This document shows positions 27,301 to 39,315 of a stretch of 64,000 bases of DNA, one piece after another. The stretch comes from Utricularia gibba. Its lineage: Eukaryota; Streptophyta; Magnoliopsida; Lamiales; Lentibulariaceae. The stretch spans positions 3,596,001 to 3,660,000 of the forward strand of contig NEEC01000007.1 of assembly GCA_002189035.1 (NCBI GenBank). The letters run 5' to 3'. The position numbers and the translations under genes were made by a program. A model generated the notes under the pieces. It ran no database searches and was not told where the DNA came from. It saw only the letters and a program-made list of their open reading frames with translations. The stretch's first letter is position 1. Every line of letters begins with the position of its first letter.

Positions 27301-30300
27301 ATATTGAAGGCGCTCTCGTGGGACGGTATCGGCAAAAGGTCGAGTCGGGCTCGGCCAGAGTCATTTTTAGCCGGCAAAAAAATTGATGCATTTATTAACG
27401 TTGGTTTTAATAGGCTGCCTACATGGTTTCTCAAGGAAAGCTTGTCGTTTCTGGGCGGGTGATGTCTTTTGGAACTTCGTTCTGACCAAGGTTCGGTCTG
27501 ACTCCTTTGCCACATCGGTCCTACTCGACGAAAATCGTGATGCAGTTATTGAAGTTAGGATTTCATGAGCACCCAAAATGGTTTTCTCAACCGCATGCTT
27601 TATATTTGATAAGGCTCTCGGGGCAACGGTATCGAGTAGGAGGTCGAGTCGAGCTCGGGCCCATAGTCATTTGTAGCTCGGCAAAAAACTTGATGCATTT
27701 ATTAACGGTTGGTTTTAATAGGCTGCCTCAATGGTTTTCTCAAGGAAAAGCTTGTCGTTTTTGGGCGGGTGATGTCGTTGTGAACTTCGTTCTGACCAAG
27801 GTTCGGTCTGTCTCCTTTGCCACATCTGGTCCTACTCGACGAAAATCGTGATGCAGTTATTGAAGTTAGGATTTCATGAGCACCCAAAATGTTTTCTCAA
27901 CCGCATGCTTTTGTATTTGAGGAGGCGCTCTCGTGGGGCAACGGTATCGGGCAAAAGGTCGAGTCGGGCTCGCCAGAGTCATTTTTAGCCTGCAAAAAAA
28001 ATTGATGCATTTATTAACGTTGGGTTTTAATAGGCTGCCTACATGGTTTCTCAAGGAAAAGCTTGTCGTTTCTGGGCGGGTGATGTCTTTGGAACTTCGT
28101 TCTGACCAGGTTCGGTCTGACTCCTTTGCCACATCGGGTCCTACTCGACGAAAATCGTGATGCAGTTATTGAAGTTAGGATTTCATGAGCACCCAAAATG
28201 GTTTTCTCAACCGCATGCTTTATATTTGATAAGGCGCTCTCGTGGGGCAACGGTATCGAGCAGGAGGTCGAGTCGAGCTCGGGCCCAGAGTCATTTGTAG
28301 CCGGCAAAAAATTGATGCATTTATTAACGTTGGTTTTAATAGGTTTCTCAAGGAAAAGCTTGTCGTTTTTGGGCGGTGATGTCGTTGTGAACTTCGTTCT
28401 GACCAAGGTTCGGTCTGCCTTTGCCAAATCGGGTCCTACTCGACGAAAATCGTGATGCAGTTATTGAAGTTAGGATTTCATGAGCACCCAAAATGGTTTT
28501 CTCAACCGCATGCTTTATATTTGATAAGGGCTCTCGTGGGGCAACGGTATCGAAGGAGGTCGAGTCGAGCTCGGGCCCATAGTCATTTGTAGCTCGGCAA
28601 AAAACTTGATGCATTTATTAACGGGTTTTAATAGGCTGCCTAATGGTTTCTCAAGGAAAAGCTTGTCGTTTTGGGCGGGTGATGTCGTTGGAACTTCGTT
28701 CTGACCAAGGTTCGGTCTGACTCCTTTGCCACATCGGGTCCTACTCGACGAAAATCGTGATGCAGTTATTGAAGTTAGGATTTCATGAGCACCCAAAATG
28801 GTTTTCTCAACCGCATGCTTTATATTTGCTCGTGGGGCACGTATCGAGCAGGTCGAGTCGAGCTCAGAGTCATTTGTAGGCAAAAAATTGATGCATTTAT
28901 TAACGTTGGTTTTAATAGGCTGCCTACATGGTTTCTCAAGGAAAAGCTTGTCGTTTTGGGCGGGTGATGTCGTTGGAACTTCGTTCTGACCAAGGTTCGG
29001 TCTGACTCCTTTGCCACATCGGGTCCTACTCGACGAAAATCGTGATGCAGTTATTGAAGTTAGGATTCATGAGCACCCAAAATGGTTTTCTCAACCATGC
29101 TTTATATTTGATAAGGCACTCTCGTGGGGCAACGGTATCGAGCAGGAGGTCGAGTCGAGCTCGGCCCAGAGTCATTTGTAGCTCGGCAAAAAAAATTGAT
29201 GCATTTATTAACGTTGGTTTTATAGGCTGCCTACATGTTTCTCAAGGAAAAGCTTGTCGTTTCTGGGCGGGTGATGTCTTTTGGAACTTCGTTCTGACCA
29301 AGGTTCGGTCTGACTCCTTTGCCACATCGGGTCCTACTCGACGAAAATCGTGATGCAGTTATTGAAGTTAGGATTTCATGAGCACCCAAAATGGTTTTCT
29401 CAACCGCATGCTTTATATTTGATAAGGCTCTCGTGGGCAACGGTATCGAGCAGGAGGTCGAGTCGAGCTCGGGCCCATAGTCATTTGTAGCTCGGCAAAA
29501 AACTTGATGCATTTATTAACGGTTGGTTTTAATAGGCTGCCTCAATGGTTTTCTCAAGGAAAAGCTTGTCGTTTTTGGGCGGGTGATGTCGTTGTGAACT
29601 TCGTTCTGACCCAAGGTTCGGTCTGTCTCCTTTGCCAAATCGGTCCTACTCGACGAAAATCGTGATGCAGTTATTGAAGTTAGGATTTCATGAGCACCCA
29701 AAATGTTTTTCAATCGCATGCTTTTTGAGGAGGCGCTCTAGTGGGGCACGGTATCGGGCAAAAGGTCGCTCGCCCAGAGTCATTTGTAGCCTGCAAAAAA
29801 GTGATGCATTTATTAACGTTGGGTTTTAATAGGCTGCCTACATGGTTTTCTCAAGGAAAAGCTTGTCGTTTCTGGGCGGGTGATGTCTTTTGGAACTTCG
29901 TTCTGACCAAGGTTCGGTCTGACTCCTTTGCCACATCGGGTCCTACTCGACGAAAATCGTGATGCAGTTATTGAAGTTAGGATTCATGAGCACCCAAAAT
30001 GGTTTTCTCAACCGCATGCTTTATATTTGATAAGGCGCTCTCGTGGGGCAACGGTATCGAGCAGGAGGTCGAGTCGAGCTCGGGCCCAGAGTCATTTGTA
30101 GCCGGCAAAAAAAATTGATGCATTTATTAACGTTGGTTTTAATAGGCTGCCTACATGGTTTCTCAAGGAAAAGCTTGTCGTTTTTGGGCGGGTGATGTCG
30201 TTGTGAACTTCGTTCTGACCCAAGGTTCGGTCTGACTCCTTTGCCACATCGGGTCCTACTCGACGAAAATCGTGATGCAGTTATTGAAGTTAGGATTCAT

Positions 30301-33300
30301 GAGCACCCAAAATGGTTTTCTCAACCGCATGCTTTATATTTGAAGGCGCTCTCGTGGGGCAACGGTATCGAGCAGGAGGTCGAGTCGAGCTCGGGCCCAT
30401 AGTCATTTGTAGCCGGCAAAAAACTTGATGCATTTATTAACGTTGGTTTTAATAGGCCCTACATGGTTTCTCAAGGAAAAGCTTGTCGTTTTTGGGCGGG
30501 TGATGTCGTTGGAACTTCGTTCTGACCAAGGTTCGGTCTGTCCTTTGCCACATCGGGTCCTACTCGACGAAAATCGTGATGCAGTTATTGAAGTTAGGAT
30601 TTCATGAGCACCCAAAATGGTTTTCTCAACCGCATGCTTTTATTTGATAAGGGCTCTCGTGGGGCAACGGTATCGAGCAGGAGGTCGAGTCGAGCTCGGG
30701 CCCATAGTCATTTGTAGCTCGGCAAAAAACTTGATGCATTATTAACGTTGGTTTTAATAGGCTGCCTAATGGTTTTCTCAAGGAAAAGCTTGTCGTTTTT
30801 GGGCGGGTGATGTCGTTTGAACTTCGTTCTGACCAAGGTTCGGTCTGTCTCCTTTGCCAAATCTGGTCCTACTCGACGAAAATCGTGATGCAGTTATTGA
30901 AGTTAGGATTTCATGAGCACCCAAAATGTTTTTCAATCGCATGCTTTGTATTTGAGGAGGCGCTCTAGTGGGGCACGGTATAGGTCGAGTCGGGCTCGCT
31001 CCCAGAGTCATTTTTTATCAAAAAAATTGATGCATTTATTAACGTTGGTTTAATAGGCTGCCTACATGTTTCTCAAGGAAAAGCTTGTCGTTTCTGGGCG
31101 GGTGATGTCGGAACTTCGTTCTGACCAAGGTTCGTCTGACTCCTTTGCCACATCGGGTCCTACTCGACGAAAATCGTGATGCAGTTATTGAAGTTAGGAT
31201 CATGAGCACCCAAAATGGTTTTCTCAACCGCATGCTTTATATTTGATAAGGCGCTCTCGTGGGGCAACGGTATCGAGGAGGTCGAGTCGAGCTCGGCCCA
31301 TAGTCATTTGTAGCTCGGCAAAAAACTTGATGCATTTATTAACGTTTGGTTTTAATAGGTTTCTCAAGGAAAAGCTTGTCGTTTTTGGGCGGGTGATGTC
31401 GTTGTGAACTTCGTTCTGACCCAAGGTTCGGTCTGTCTCCTTTGCCAATCGGGTCCTACTCGACGAAAATCGTGATGCAGTTATTGAAGTTAGGATTTCA
31501 TGAGCACCCAAAATGGTTTTCTCAACCGCATGCTTTATATTTGATAAGGCGCTCTCGTGGGGCAACGGTATCGAGCAGGAGGTCGAGTCGAGCTCGGGCC
31601 CATAGTCATTTGTAGCTCGGCAAAAAATTGATGCATTTATTAACGTTGGTTTTAATAGGCTGCCTACATGGTTTCTCAAGGAAAAGCTTGTCGTTTTTTG
31701 TGATGTCGTTTGTGAACTTCGTTCTGACCAAGGTTCGGTCTGACTCCTTTGCCACATCGGTCCTACTCGACGAAAATCGTGATGCAGTTATTGAAGTTAG
31801 GATTTCATGAGCACCCAAAAATTTTCTCAACCGCATGCTTTATATTTGATAAGGCGCTCGTGGGGCACGGTATCGGAGGTCGAGTAGCTCGCCCAGAGTC
31901 ATTTGTAGCCGCAAAAAAATTGATGCATTTATTAACGTTGGTTTTAATAGGCTGCCTACATGTTTTCTCAAGGAAAAGCTTGTCGTTTCTGGCGGGTGAT
32001 GTCTTTTGGAACTTCGTTCTGACCAAGGTTCTGTCTGACTCCTTTGCCACATCGGGTCCTACTCGACGAAAATCGTGATGCAGTTATTGAAGTTAGGATT
32101 CATGAGCACCCAAAATGGTTTTCTCAACCGCATGCTTTATATTTGATAAGGCACTCTCGTGGGCAACGGTATCGAGCAGGAGGTCGAGTCGAGCTCGGCC
32201 CAGAGTCATTTGTAGCCGGCAAAAAAATTGATGCATTTATTAACGTTGGCTTTATTAGGCTGCCTACATAGTTTCTCAAGGAAAAGCTTGTCGTTTCTGG
32301 GCGGTGATGTCTTTTGGAACTTCGTTCTGACCAAGGTTCGGTCTGACTCCTTTGCCACATCGGGTCCTACTCGACGAAAATCGTGATGCAGTTATTGAAG
32401 TTAGGATCATGAGCACCCAAAATGGTTTTCTCAACCGCATGCTTTATATTTGATAAGGGCTCTCGTGGGGCAACGGTATCGAGTAGGAGGTCGAGTCGAG
32501 CTCGGGCCCATAGTCATTTGTAGCTCGGCAAAAAACTTGATGCATTTATTAACGTTGGTTTTAATAGGCTGCCTCAATGGTTTTCTCAAGGAAAAGCTTG
32601 TCGTTTTGGCGGGTGATGTCGTTGTGAACTTCGTTCTGACCCAAGGTTCGGTCTGACTCCTTTGCCAAATCGGTCCTACTCGACGAAAATCGTGATGCAG
32701 TTATTGAAGTTAGGATTTCATGAGCACCCAAAATGTTTTTCAATCGCATGCTTTGTATTTGAAGGCGCTCTAGTGGGGCAACGGTATCGAGCAGGTCGAG
32801 TCGAGCTCGCCCAGAGTCATTTTAGCCCAAAAAAATTGATGCATTTATTAACGTTGGGTTTTAATAGGCTGCCTACATGGTTTCTCAAGGAAAAGCTTGT
32901 CGTTTCTGGCGGGTGATGTCTTTTGGAACTTCGTTCTGACCAAGGTTCGGTCTGACTCCTTTGCCACATCGGGTCCTACTCGACGAAAATCGTGATGCAG
33001 TTATTGAAGTTAGGATTCATGAGCACCCAAAATGGTTTTCTCAACCGCATGCTTTATATTTGATAAGGGCTCTCGTGGGGCAACGGTATCGAGTAGGAGG
33101 TCGAGTCGAGCTCGGGCCCATAGTCATTTGTAGCTCGGCAAAAAACTTGATGCATTTATTAACGGTTGGTTTTAATAGGCTGCCTCAATGGTTTTCTCAA
33201 GGAAAAGCTTGTCGTTTTTTGATGTCGTTGTGAACTTCGTTCTGACCCAAGTTCGGTCTGTCTCCTTTGCCAAATCGGTCCTACTCGACGAAAATCGTGA

Positions 33301-35271
33301 TGCAGTTATTGAAGTTAGGATTCATGAGCACCCAAAATGTTTTCTCAACCGCATGCTTTATATTTGAGGAGGCGCTCTCGTGGGGCACGGTATCGAGCAG
33401 AGGTCGAGTCGGGCTCGCCCAGAGTCATTTTTACAAAAAAATGATGCATTTATTAACGTTGGTTTTAATAGGCTGCCTACAGTTTCTCAAGGAAAAGCTT
33501 GTCGTTTCTGGCGGGTGATGTCTTTTGGAACTTCGTTCTGACCAAGGTTCGGTCTGACTCCTTTGCCACATCGGGTCCTACTCGACGAAAATCGTGATGC
33601 AGTTATTGAAGTTAGGATTCATGAGCACCCAAAATGGTTTTCTCAACCGCATGCTTTATATTTGATAAGGCGCTCTCGTGGGGCAACGGTATCGAGCAGG
33701 AGGTCGAGTCGAGCTCGGGCCCATAGTCATTTGTAGCCCGGCAAAAAAAATTGATGCATTTATTAACGTTGGCTTTATAGGCTGCCTACATAGTTTCTCA
33801 AGGAAAAGCTTGTCGTTTTGGGCGGTGATGTCGTTGGAACTTCGTTCTGACCAAGGTTCGGTCTGACTCCTTTGCCACATCGGGTCCTACTCGACGAAAA
33901 TCGTGATGCAGTTATTGAAGTTAGGATTTCATGAGCACCCAAAATGGTTTTCTCAACCGCATGCTTTATATTTGATAAGGTGCTCTCGTGGGGCAACGGT
34001 ATCGAGCAGGAGGTCGAGTCGAGCTCGGGCCCATAGTCATTTGTAGCTCGGCAAAAAACTTGATGCATTTATTAACGTTTGGTTTTAATAGGCTGCCTCA
34101 ATGGTTTTCTCAAGGAAAAGCTTGTCGTTTTTGGGCGGGTGATGTCGTTGGAACTTCGTTCTGACCCAAGGTTCGGTCTGACTCCTTTGCCAAATCGGTC
34201 CTACTCGACGAAAATCGTGATGCAGTTATTGAAGTTAGGATTTCATGAGCACCCAAAATGGTTTTCTCAACCGCATGCTTTATATTTGAAGCGCTCTCGT
34301 GGGGCAACGGTATCGAGCAGGTCGAGTGCTCGCCCAGAGTCATTTGTAGGCAAAAAAATTGATGCATTTATTAACGTTGGTTTTAATAGGCTGCCTACAT
34401 GGTTTCTCAAGGAAAAGCTTGTCGTTTTGGCGGGTGATGTCTTTTGAACTTCGTTCTGACCAAGGTTCGGTCTGACTCCTTTGCCACATCGGTCCTACTC
34501 GACGAAAATCGTGATGCAGTTATTGAAGTTAGGATTTCATGAGCACCCAAAATGTTTTCTCAACCGCATGCTTTATATTTGATAAGGCACTCTCGTGGGG
34601 CAACGGTATCGAGCAGGAGGTCGAGTCGAGCTCGGGAGTCATTTGTAGCCCGGCAAAAAAAAAATTGATGCATTTATTAACGTTGGTTTTATAGGCTGCC
34701 TACATGTTTTCAAGGAAAAGCTTGTCGTTTTGGCGGGTGATGTCGTTGGAACTTCGTTCTGACCCAAGGTTCGGTCTGACTCCTTTGCCACATCGGGTCC
34801 TACTCGACGAAAATCGTGATGCAGTTATTGAAGTTAGGATTCATGAGCACCCAAAATGTTTTCTCAACCGCATGCTTTATATTTGAGGAGCGCTCTCGTG
34901 GGCAACGGTATCGGCAGAGGTCGAGTCGAGCTCGGGCCCATAGTCATTTGTAGCTCGGCAAAAAATTGATGCATTTATTAACGTTGGTTTTAATAGGCCC
35001 TACATTTTTCTCAAAAAAGCTTGTCGTTTTTGGGCGGGTGATGTCGTTGTGAACTTCGTTCTGACCCAAGGTTCGGTCTGACTCCTTTGCCAATCGGTCC
35101 TACTCGACGAAAATCGTGATGCAGTTATTGAAGTTAGGATTTCATGAGCACCCAAAATGGTTTTCTCAACCGCATGCTTTATATTTGATAAGGTGCTCTC
35201 GTGGGGCAACGGTATCGAGTAGGAGGTCGAGTCGAGCTCGGGCCCATAGTCATTTGTAGCCGGCAAAAAAT
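12387..35271 (+). repeat. Degenerate middle domain with shortened and hybrid monomers
   Basis: Starts are 12387, 12702, 13012, 13326, 13617, 13919, 14227, 14527, 14837, 15149, 15430, 15739, 16050, 16356, 16671, 16977, 17292, 17594, 17902, 18216, 18517, 18829, 19135, 19420, 19729, 20037, 20349, 20651, 20954, 21260, 21565, 21864, 22168, 22476, 22784, 23090, 23395, 23705, 24016, 24325, 24635, 24932, 25243, 25552, 25864, 26168, 26477, 26774, 27082, 27384, 27691, 28003, 28313, 28607, 28889, 29197, 29505, 29802, 30116, 30426, 30732, 31028, 31328, 31629, 31921, 32229, 32538, 32837, 33148, 33442, 33752, 34061, 34360, 34666 and 34967. The mean spacing is about 305 bp, against about 311 bp to the right. 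Trimers of the a-(b or d)-c type dominate, for instance 20651-21564 and 21565-23394. Many tails mix class-a and class-b/c markers. No gene or foreign DNA is visible. Confidence 0.88.
17292..17901 (+). repeat. Two consecutive class-a monomers
   Basis: The units at 17292-17593 and 17594-17901 both end with class-a tails (CAATCGCATGC, GCTCTAGTGGGGCACGG, then an A-tract followed by GTGATG). Everywhere else that I could class with confidence, a class-a tail is followed by a b, c or d tail. The first tail is also shortened (CATTTTACAAAAAAAG, lacking GCCTG). This breaks the alternating dimer pattern and marks a local deletion, duplication or exchange. Confidence 0.75.
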
Positions 35272-36509
35272 TGATGCATTTATTAACGTTGTTTTAATAG
35301 GCTGCCTAATGGTTTTCTCAAGGAAAAGCTTGTCGTTTTTGGGCGGGTGATGTCGTTGTGAACTTCGTTCTGACCCAAGGTTCGGTCTGACTCCTTTGCC
35401 AAATCTGGTCCTACTCGACGAAAATCGTGATGCAGTTATTGAAGTTAGGATTTCATGAGCACCCAAAATGCTTTTTCAATCGCATGCTTTGTAGTTGAGG
35501 AGGCGCTCTAGTGGGGCACGGTATCGGCAAAAGGTCGAGTCGGGCTCGCTCCCAGAGTCATTTTTAGCCGGCAAAAAAAGTGATGCATTTATTAACGTTG
35601 GGTTTTAATAGGCTGCCTACATGGTTTCTCAAGGAAAAGCTTGTCGTTTCTGGGCGGGTGATGTCTTTTGGAACTTCGTTCTGACCAAGGTTCGGTCTGA
35701 CTCCTTTGCCACATCGGGTCCTACTCGACGAAAATCGTGATGCAGTTATTGAAGTTAGGATTTCATGAGCACCCAAATGGTTTTCTCAACCGCATGCTTT
35801 ATATTGATAAGGTGCTCTGGGGCAACGGTATCGAGTAGGAGGTCGAGTCGAGCTCGGGCCCATAGTCATTTGTAGCTCGGCAAAAAACTTGATGCATTTA
35901 TTAACGGTTGGTTTTAATAGGCTGCCTCAATGGTTTTCTCAAGGAAAAGCTTGTCGTTTTTTGGGCGGGTGATGTCGTTGTGAACTTCGTTCTGACCCAA
36001 GGTTCGGTCTGTCTCCTTTGCCAAATCTGGTCCTACTCGACGAAAATCGTGATGCAGTTATTGAAGTTAGGATTTCATGAGCACCCAAAATGCTTTTTCA
36101 ATCGCATGCTTTGTAGTTGAGGAGGCGCTCTAGTGGGGCACGGTATCGGGCAAAAGTCGAGTCGGGCTCGCCCAGAGTCATTTTTAGCCTGCAAAAAAAG
36201 TGATGCATTTATTAACGTTGGTTTTAATAGGCTGCCTACATGGTTTCTCAAGGAAAAGCTTGTCGTTTCTGGGCGGGTGATGTCTTTGGAACTTCGTTCT
36301 GACCATAGGTTCGGTCTGACTCCTTTGCCACATCGGGTCCTACTCGACGAAAATCGTGATGCAGTTATTGAAGTTAGGATTTCATGAGCACCCAAAATGG
36401 TTTTCTCAACCGCATGCTTTATATTTGATAAGCTCTCGTGGGCAACGGTATCGAGTAGGAGGTCGAGTCGAGCTCGGGCCCATAGTCATTTGTAGCTCGG
36501 CAAAAAACT
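35272..36509 (+). repeat. Two a-c dimers bordering the long HOR
   Basis: Starts 35272a, 35581c, 35890a and 36201c make two regular ~620-bp dimers. Here the sequence changes from the deletion-rich middle domain to the nearly intact right-hand domain. From 36510 the class order becomes strictly periodic. Confidence 0.8.
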
Positions 36510-38058
36510 TGATGCATTTATTAACGGTTGGTTTTAATAGGCTGCCTAATGTTTTCTCAAGGAAAAGCTTGTCTTTTGGGCGGGTGATGTCGTTGTGAAC
36601 TTCGTTCTGACCCAAGGTTCGGTCTGACTCCTTTGCCAAATCTGGTCCTACTCGACGAAAATCGTGATGCAGTTATTGAAGTTAGGATTTCATGAGCACC
36701 CAAAATGCTTTTCAATCGCTGCTTTGTAGTTGAGGAGGCGCTCTAGTGGGCACGGTATCGGGCAAAGGTCGAGTCGGGCTCGCCCAGAGTCATTTTTAGC
36801 CTGTCAAAAAAAGTGATGCATTTATTAACGTTGGGTTTTAATAGGCTGCCTACATGGTTTCTCAAGGAAAAGCTTGTCGTTTCTGGCGGGTGATGTCTTT
36901 TGGAACTTCGTTCTGACCAAGGTTCGGTCTGACTCCTTTGCCACATCGGGTCCTACTCGACGAAAATCGTGATGCAGTTATTGAAGTTAGGATTCATGAG
37001 CACCCAAAATGGTTTTCTCAACCGCATGCTTTATATTTGATAAGGCACTCTCGTGGGGCAACGGTATCGAGCAGGAGGTCGAGTCGAGCTCGGGCCCAGA
37101 GTCATTTGTAGCCCGGCAAAAAAATTGATGCATTTATTAACGTTGGTTTTATTAGGCTGCCTACATGGTTTCTCAAGGAAAGCTTGTCGTTTTGGCGGGT
37201 GATGTCTTTTGGAACTTCGTTCTGACCAAGGTTCGGTCTGACTCCTTTGCCACATCGGGTCCTACTCGACGAAAATCGTGATGCAGTTATTGAAGTTAGG
37301 ATTTCATGAGCACCCAAAATGGTTTTCTCAACCGCATGCTTTATATTTGATAAGGCGCTCTCGTGGGGCAACGGTATCGAGCAGGAGGTCGAGTCGAGCT
37401 CGGGCCCATAGTCATTTGTAGCTCGGCAAAAAACTTGATGCATTTATTAACGTTGGGTTTTAATAGGCCCTACATGGTTTTCTCAAGGAAAAGCTTGTCG
37501 TTTTTGGGCGGGTGATGTCGTTGTGAACTTCGTTCTGACCCAAGGTTCGGTCTGTCTCCTTTGCCAAATCTGGTCCTACTCGACGAAAATCGTGATGCAG
37601 TTATTGAAGTTAGGATTTCATGAGCACCCAAAATGGTTTTCTCAACCGCATGCTTTATATTTGATAAGGCACTCTCGTGGGGCAACGGTATCGAGCAGGA
37701 GGTCGAGTCGAGCTCGCCCAGAGTCATTTGTAGCCGGCAAAAAACTTGATGCATTTATTAACGTTGGTTTTAATAGGCTGCCTACATGGTTCTCAAGGAA
37801 AGCTTGTCGTTTCTGGGCGGGTGATGTCTTTTGGAACTTCGTTCTGACCATAGGTTCGGTCTGACTCCTTTGCCACATCGGGTCCTACTCGACGAAAATC
37901 GTGATGCAGTTATTGAAGTTAGGATTTCATGAGCACCCAAAATGGTTTTCTCAACCGCATGCTTTATATTTGATAAGGTGCTCTCGTGGGGCAACGGTAT
38001 CGAGTAGGAGGTCGAGTCGAGCTCGGGCCCATAGTCATTTGTAGCTCGGCAAAAAACT

Positions 38059-38216
38059 TGATGCATTTATTAACGGTTGGTTTTAATAGGCTGCCTCAAT
38101 GGTTTTCTCAAGGAAAAGCTTGTCGTTTTTGGGCGGGTGATGTCGTTGTGAACTTCGTTCTGACCCAAGGTTCGGTCTGTCTCCTTTGCCAATCTGGTCC
38201 TACTCGACGAAAATCG
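38059..38216 (+). repeat. Half-monomer subunit H1 (158 bp)
   Basis: The unit begins TGATGCATTTATTAACG and ends with TCCTACTCGACGAAAATCG just before the second TGATGCA. It aligns with H2 (38217-38372) along its length: the A-tract and TGATGCA at the start, then TTATT, GTT-GG, ATGGTTTTCTCAA (ATGCTTTTGTCAA in H2 here), a GCTT element, a GGTG/CTC element and a GGTTCGG-like stretch against GGTCGAG. The two halves are therefore diverged copies of a ~157-bp ancestral unit, close to the length of DNA wrapped by one nucleosome. Confidence 0.8.
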
Positions 38217-38259
38217 TGATGCAGTTATTGAAGTTAGGATTTCATGAGCACCCAAAATG
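38196..38259 (+). other. Invariant box of the monomer (reference copy)
   Basis: This ~64-bp stretch runs from GGTCCTACTCGACG through TGATGCAGTTATTG to GAGCACCCAAAATG. It is almost unchanged in all classes and survives even in the scrambled region. Rare exceptions are a lost ACG near 56865, GACGAAATCG near 42564 and 51271, and an extra T near 54388. One systematic difference is GGATTCATG in place of GGATTTCATG, mostly in b-tailed units. It is the only long part of the monomer with essentially no class-diagnostic bases. It could be a protein-binding or recombination site, or only the longest identity tract. Confidence 0.7.
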
Positions 38260-38372
38260 CTTTTGTCAATCGCATGCTTTGTAGTTGAGGAGGCGCTCTA
38301 GTGGGGCACGGTATCGGGCAAAAGGTCGAGTCGGGCTCGCTCCCAGAGTCATTTTTAGCCTGTCAAAAAAAG
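38217..38372 (+). repeat. Half-monomer subunit H2 (156 bp)
   Basis: H2 begins TGATGCAGTTATTGAAG and ends with the class tail and A-tract. It carries nearly all the class-diagnostic bases of the tail. The H1-H2 match is clearest in the first 60 bp and again in the last 40 bp (GACTCCTTTGCCACAT in class-c-tailed units against GAGCTCGGGCCCATAG). H1 and H2 have diverged far more from each other than copies of H1 or of H2 have among themselves, so the duplication is older than the present array. Confidence 0.8.
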
Positions 38373-38687
38373 TGATGCATTTATTAACGTTGGGTTTTAA
38401 TAGGCTGCCTACATGGTTTCTCAAGGAAAAGCTTGTCGTTTCTGGGCGGGTGATGTCTTTTGGAACTTCGTTCTGACCATAGGTTCGGTCTGACTCCTTT
38501 GCCACATCGGGTCCTACTCGACGAAAATCGTGATGCAGTTATTGAAGTTAGGATTTCATGAGCACCCAAAATGGTTTTCTCAACCGCATGCTTTATATTT
38601 GATAAGGTGCTCTCGTGGGGCAACGGTATCGAGTAGGAGGTCGAGTCGAGCTCGGGCCCATAGTCATTTGTAGCTCGGCAAAAAACT
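38373..38687 (+). repeat. Reference monomer: a-type head, class-c tail
   Basis: The head after a class-a tail has AACGTTGGGTTTT, CCTACATGGTTTCTC, TTTCTGGGCGGG, GTCTTTTGGAAC, CCATAGG, CTGACTCC and CACATCGGG. The tail has GGTTTTCTCAACCGC, TTTATATTTGATAAGG, TGCTCTCGTGGGGCAACGG, GAGTAGGAGG, GAGCTCGGGCCCATAG and CTCGGCAAAAAACTT. Together with the preceding monomer it forms the ~628-bp a-c dimer that is common on both sides of the window. Confidence 0.9.
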
Positions 38688-39001
38688 TGATGCATTTATT
38701 AACGGTTGGTTTTAATAGGCTGCCTCAATGGTTTTCTCAAGGAAAAGCTTGTCGTTTTTGGGCGGGTGATGTCGTTGTGAACTTCGTTCTGACCCAAGGT
38801 TCGGTCTGTCTCCTTTGCCAATCTGGTCCTACTCGACGAAAATCGTGATGCAGTTATTGAAGTTAGGATTTCATGAGCACCCAAAATGCTTTTGTCAATC
38901 GCATGCTTTGTAGTTGAGGAGGCGCTCTAGTGGGGCACGGTATCGGGCAAAAGGTCGAGTCGGGCTCGCTCCCAGAGTCATTTTTAGCCTGTCAAAAAAA
39001 G

Positions 39002-39315
39002 TGATGCATTTATTAACGTTGGGTTTTAATAGGCTGCCTACATGGTTTCTCAAGGAAAAGCTTGTCGTTTTCTGGGCGGGTGATGTCTTTTGGAACTTCG
39101 TTCTGACCATAGGTTCGGTCTGACTCCTTTGCCACATCGGGTCCTACTCGACGAAAATCGTGATGCAGTTATTGAAGTTAGGATTCATGAGCACCCAAAA
39201 TGGTTTTCTCAACCGCATGCTTTATATTTGATAAGGCACTCTCGTGGGGCAACGGTATCGAGCAGGAGGTCGAGTCGAGCTCGGCCCAGAGTCATTTGTA
39301 GCCCGGCAAAAAAAT
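39002..39315 (+). repeat. Reference monomer: a-type head, class-b tail
   Basis: The head is as in the other a-following units. The tail has GGATTCATG (one T fewer), GATAAGGCACTCTCG, GAGCAGGAGG, GCCCAGAGTCATTTG and CCCGGCAAAAAAATT. Class b differs from class c by CAC for TGC, GAGCAGG for GAGTAGG, CAGAG for CATAG, and CCC for CTC before GGC. Confidence 0.85.

Larger units (their letters stand above)
38059..38372 (+). repeat. Reference monomer: c-type head, class-a tail
   Basis: The head, which follows a class-c tail, has AACGGTTGG, CCTCAATGGTTTTCTC, TTTTTGGGCGGG, GTCGTTGTGAAC, CCCAAGG, CTGTCTCC and AATCTGG. The tail has CTTTTGTCAATCGC, TTTGTAGTTGAGGAGG, CTCTAGTGGGGCACGG, GTCGGGCTCGCTCCCAG and CTGTCAAAAAAAG. 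It lacks the SacI site GAGCTC found in the other classes. It contains about 16 CpG dinucleotides (hand count). Confidence 0.9.

Noticed and set aside
38196-38216. CENP-B box-like match near TCCTACTCGACGAAAA
   Set aside because: The required CCCG and central T positions of the reverse-complement consensus are not present; only the CGAA end fits. No other stretch of the consensus monomer fits better by eye.
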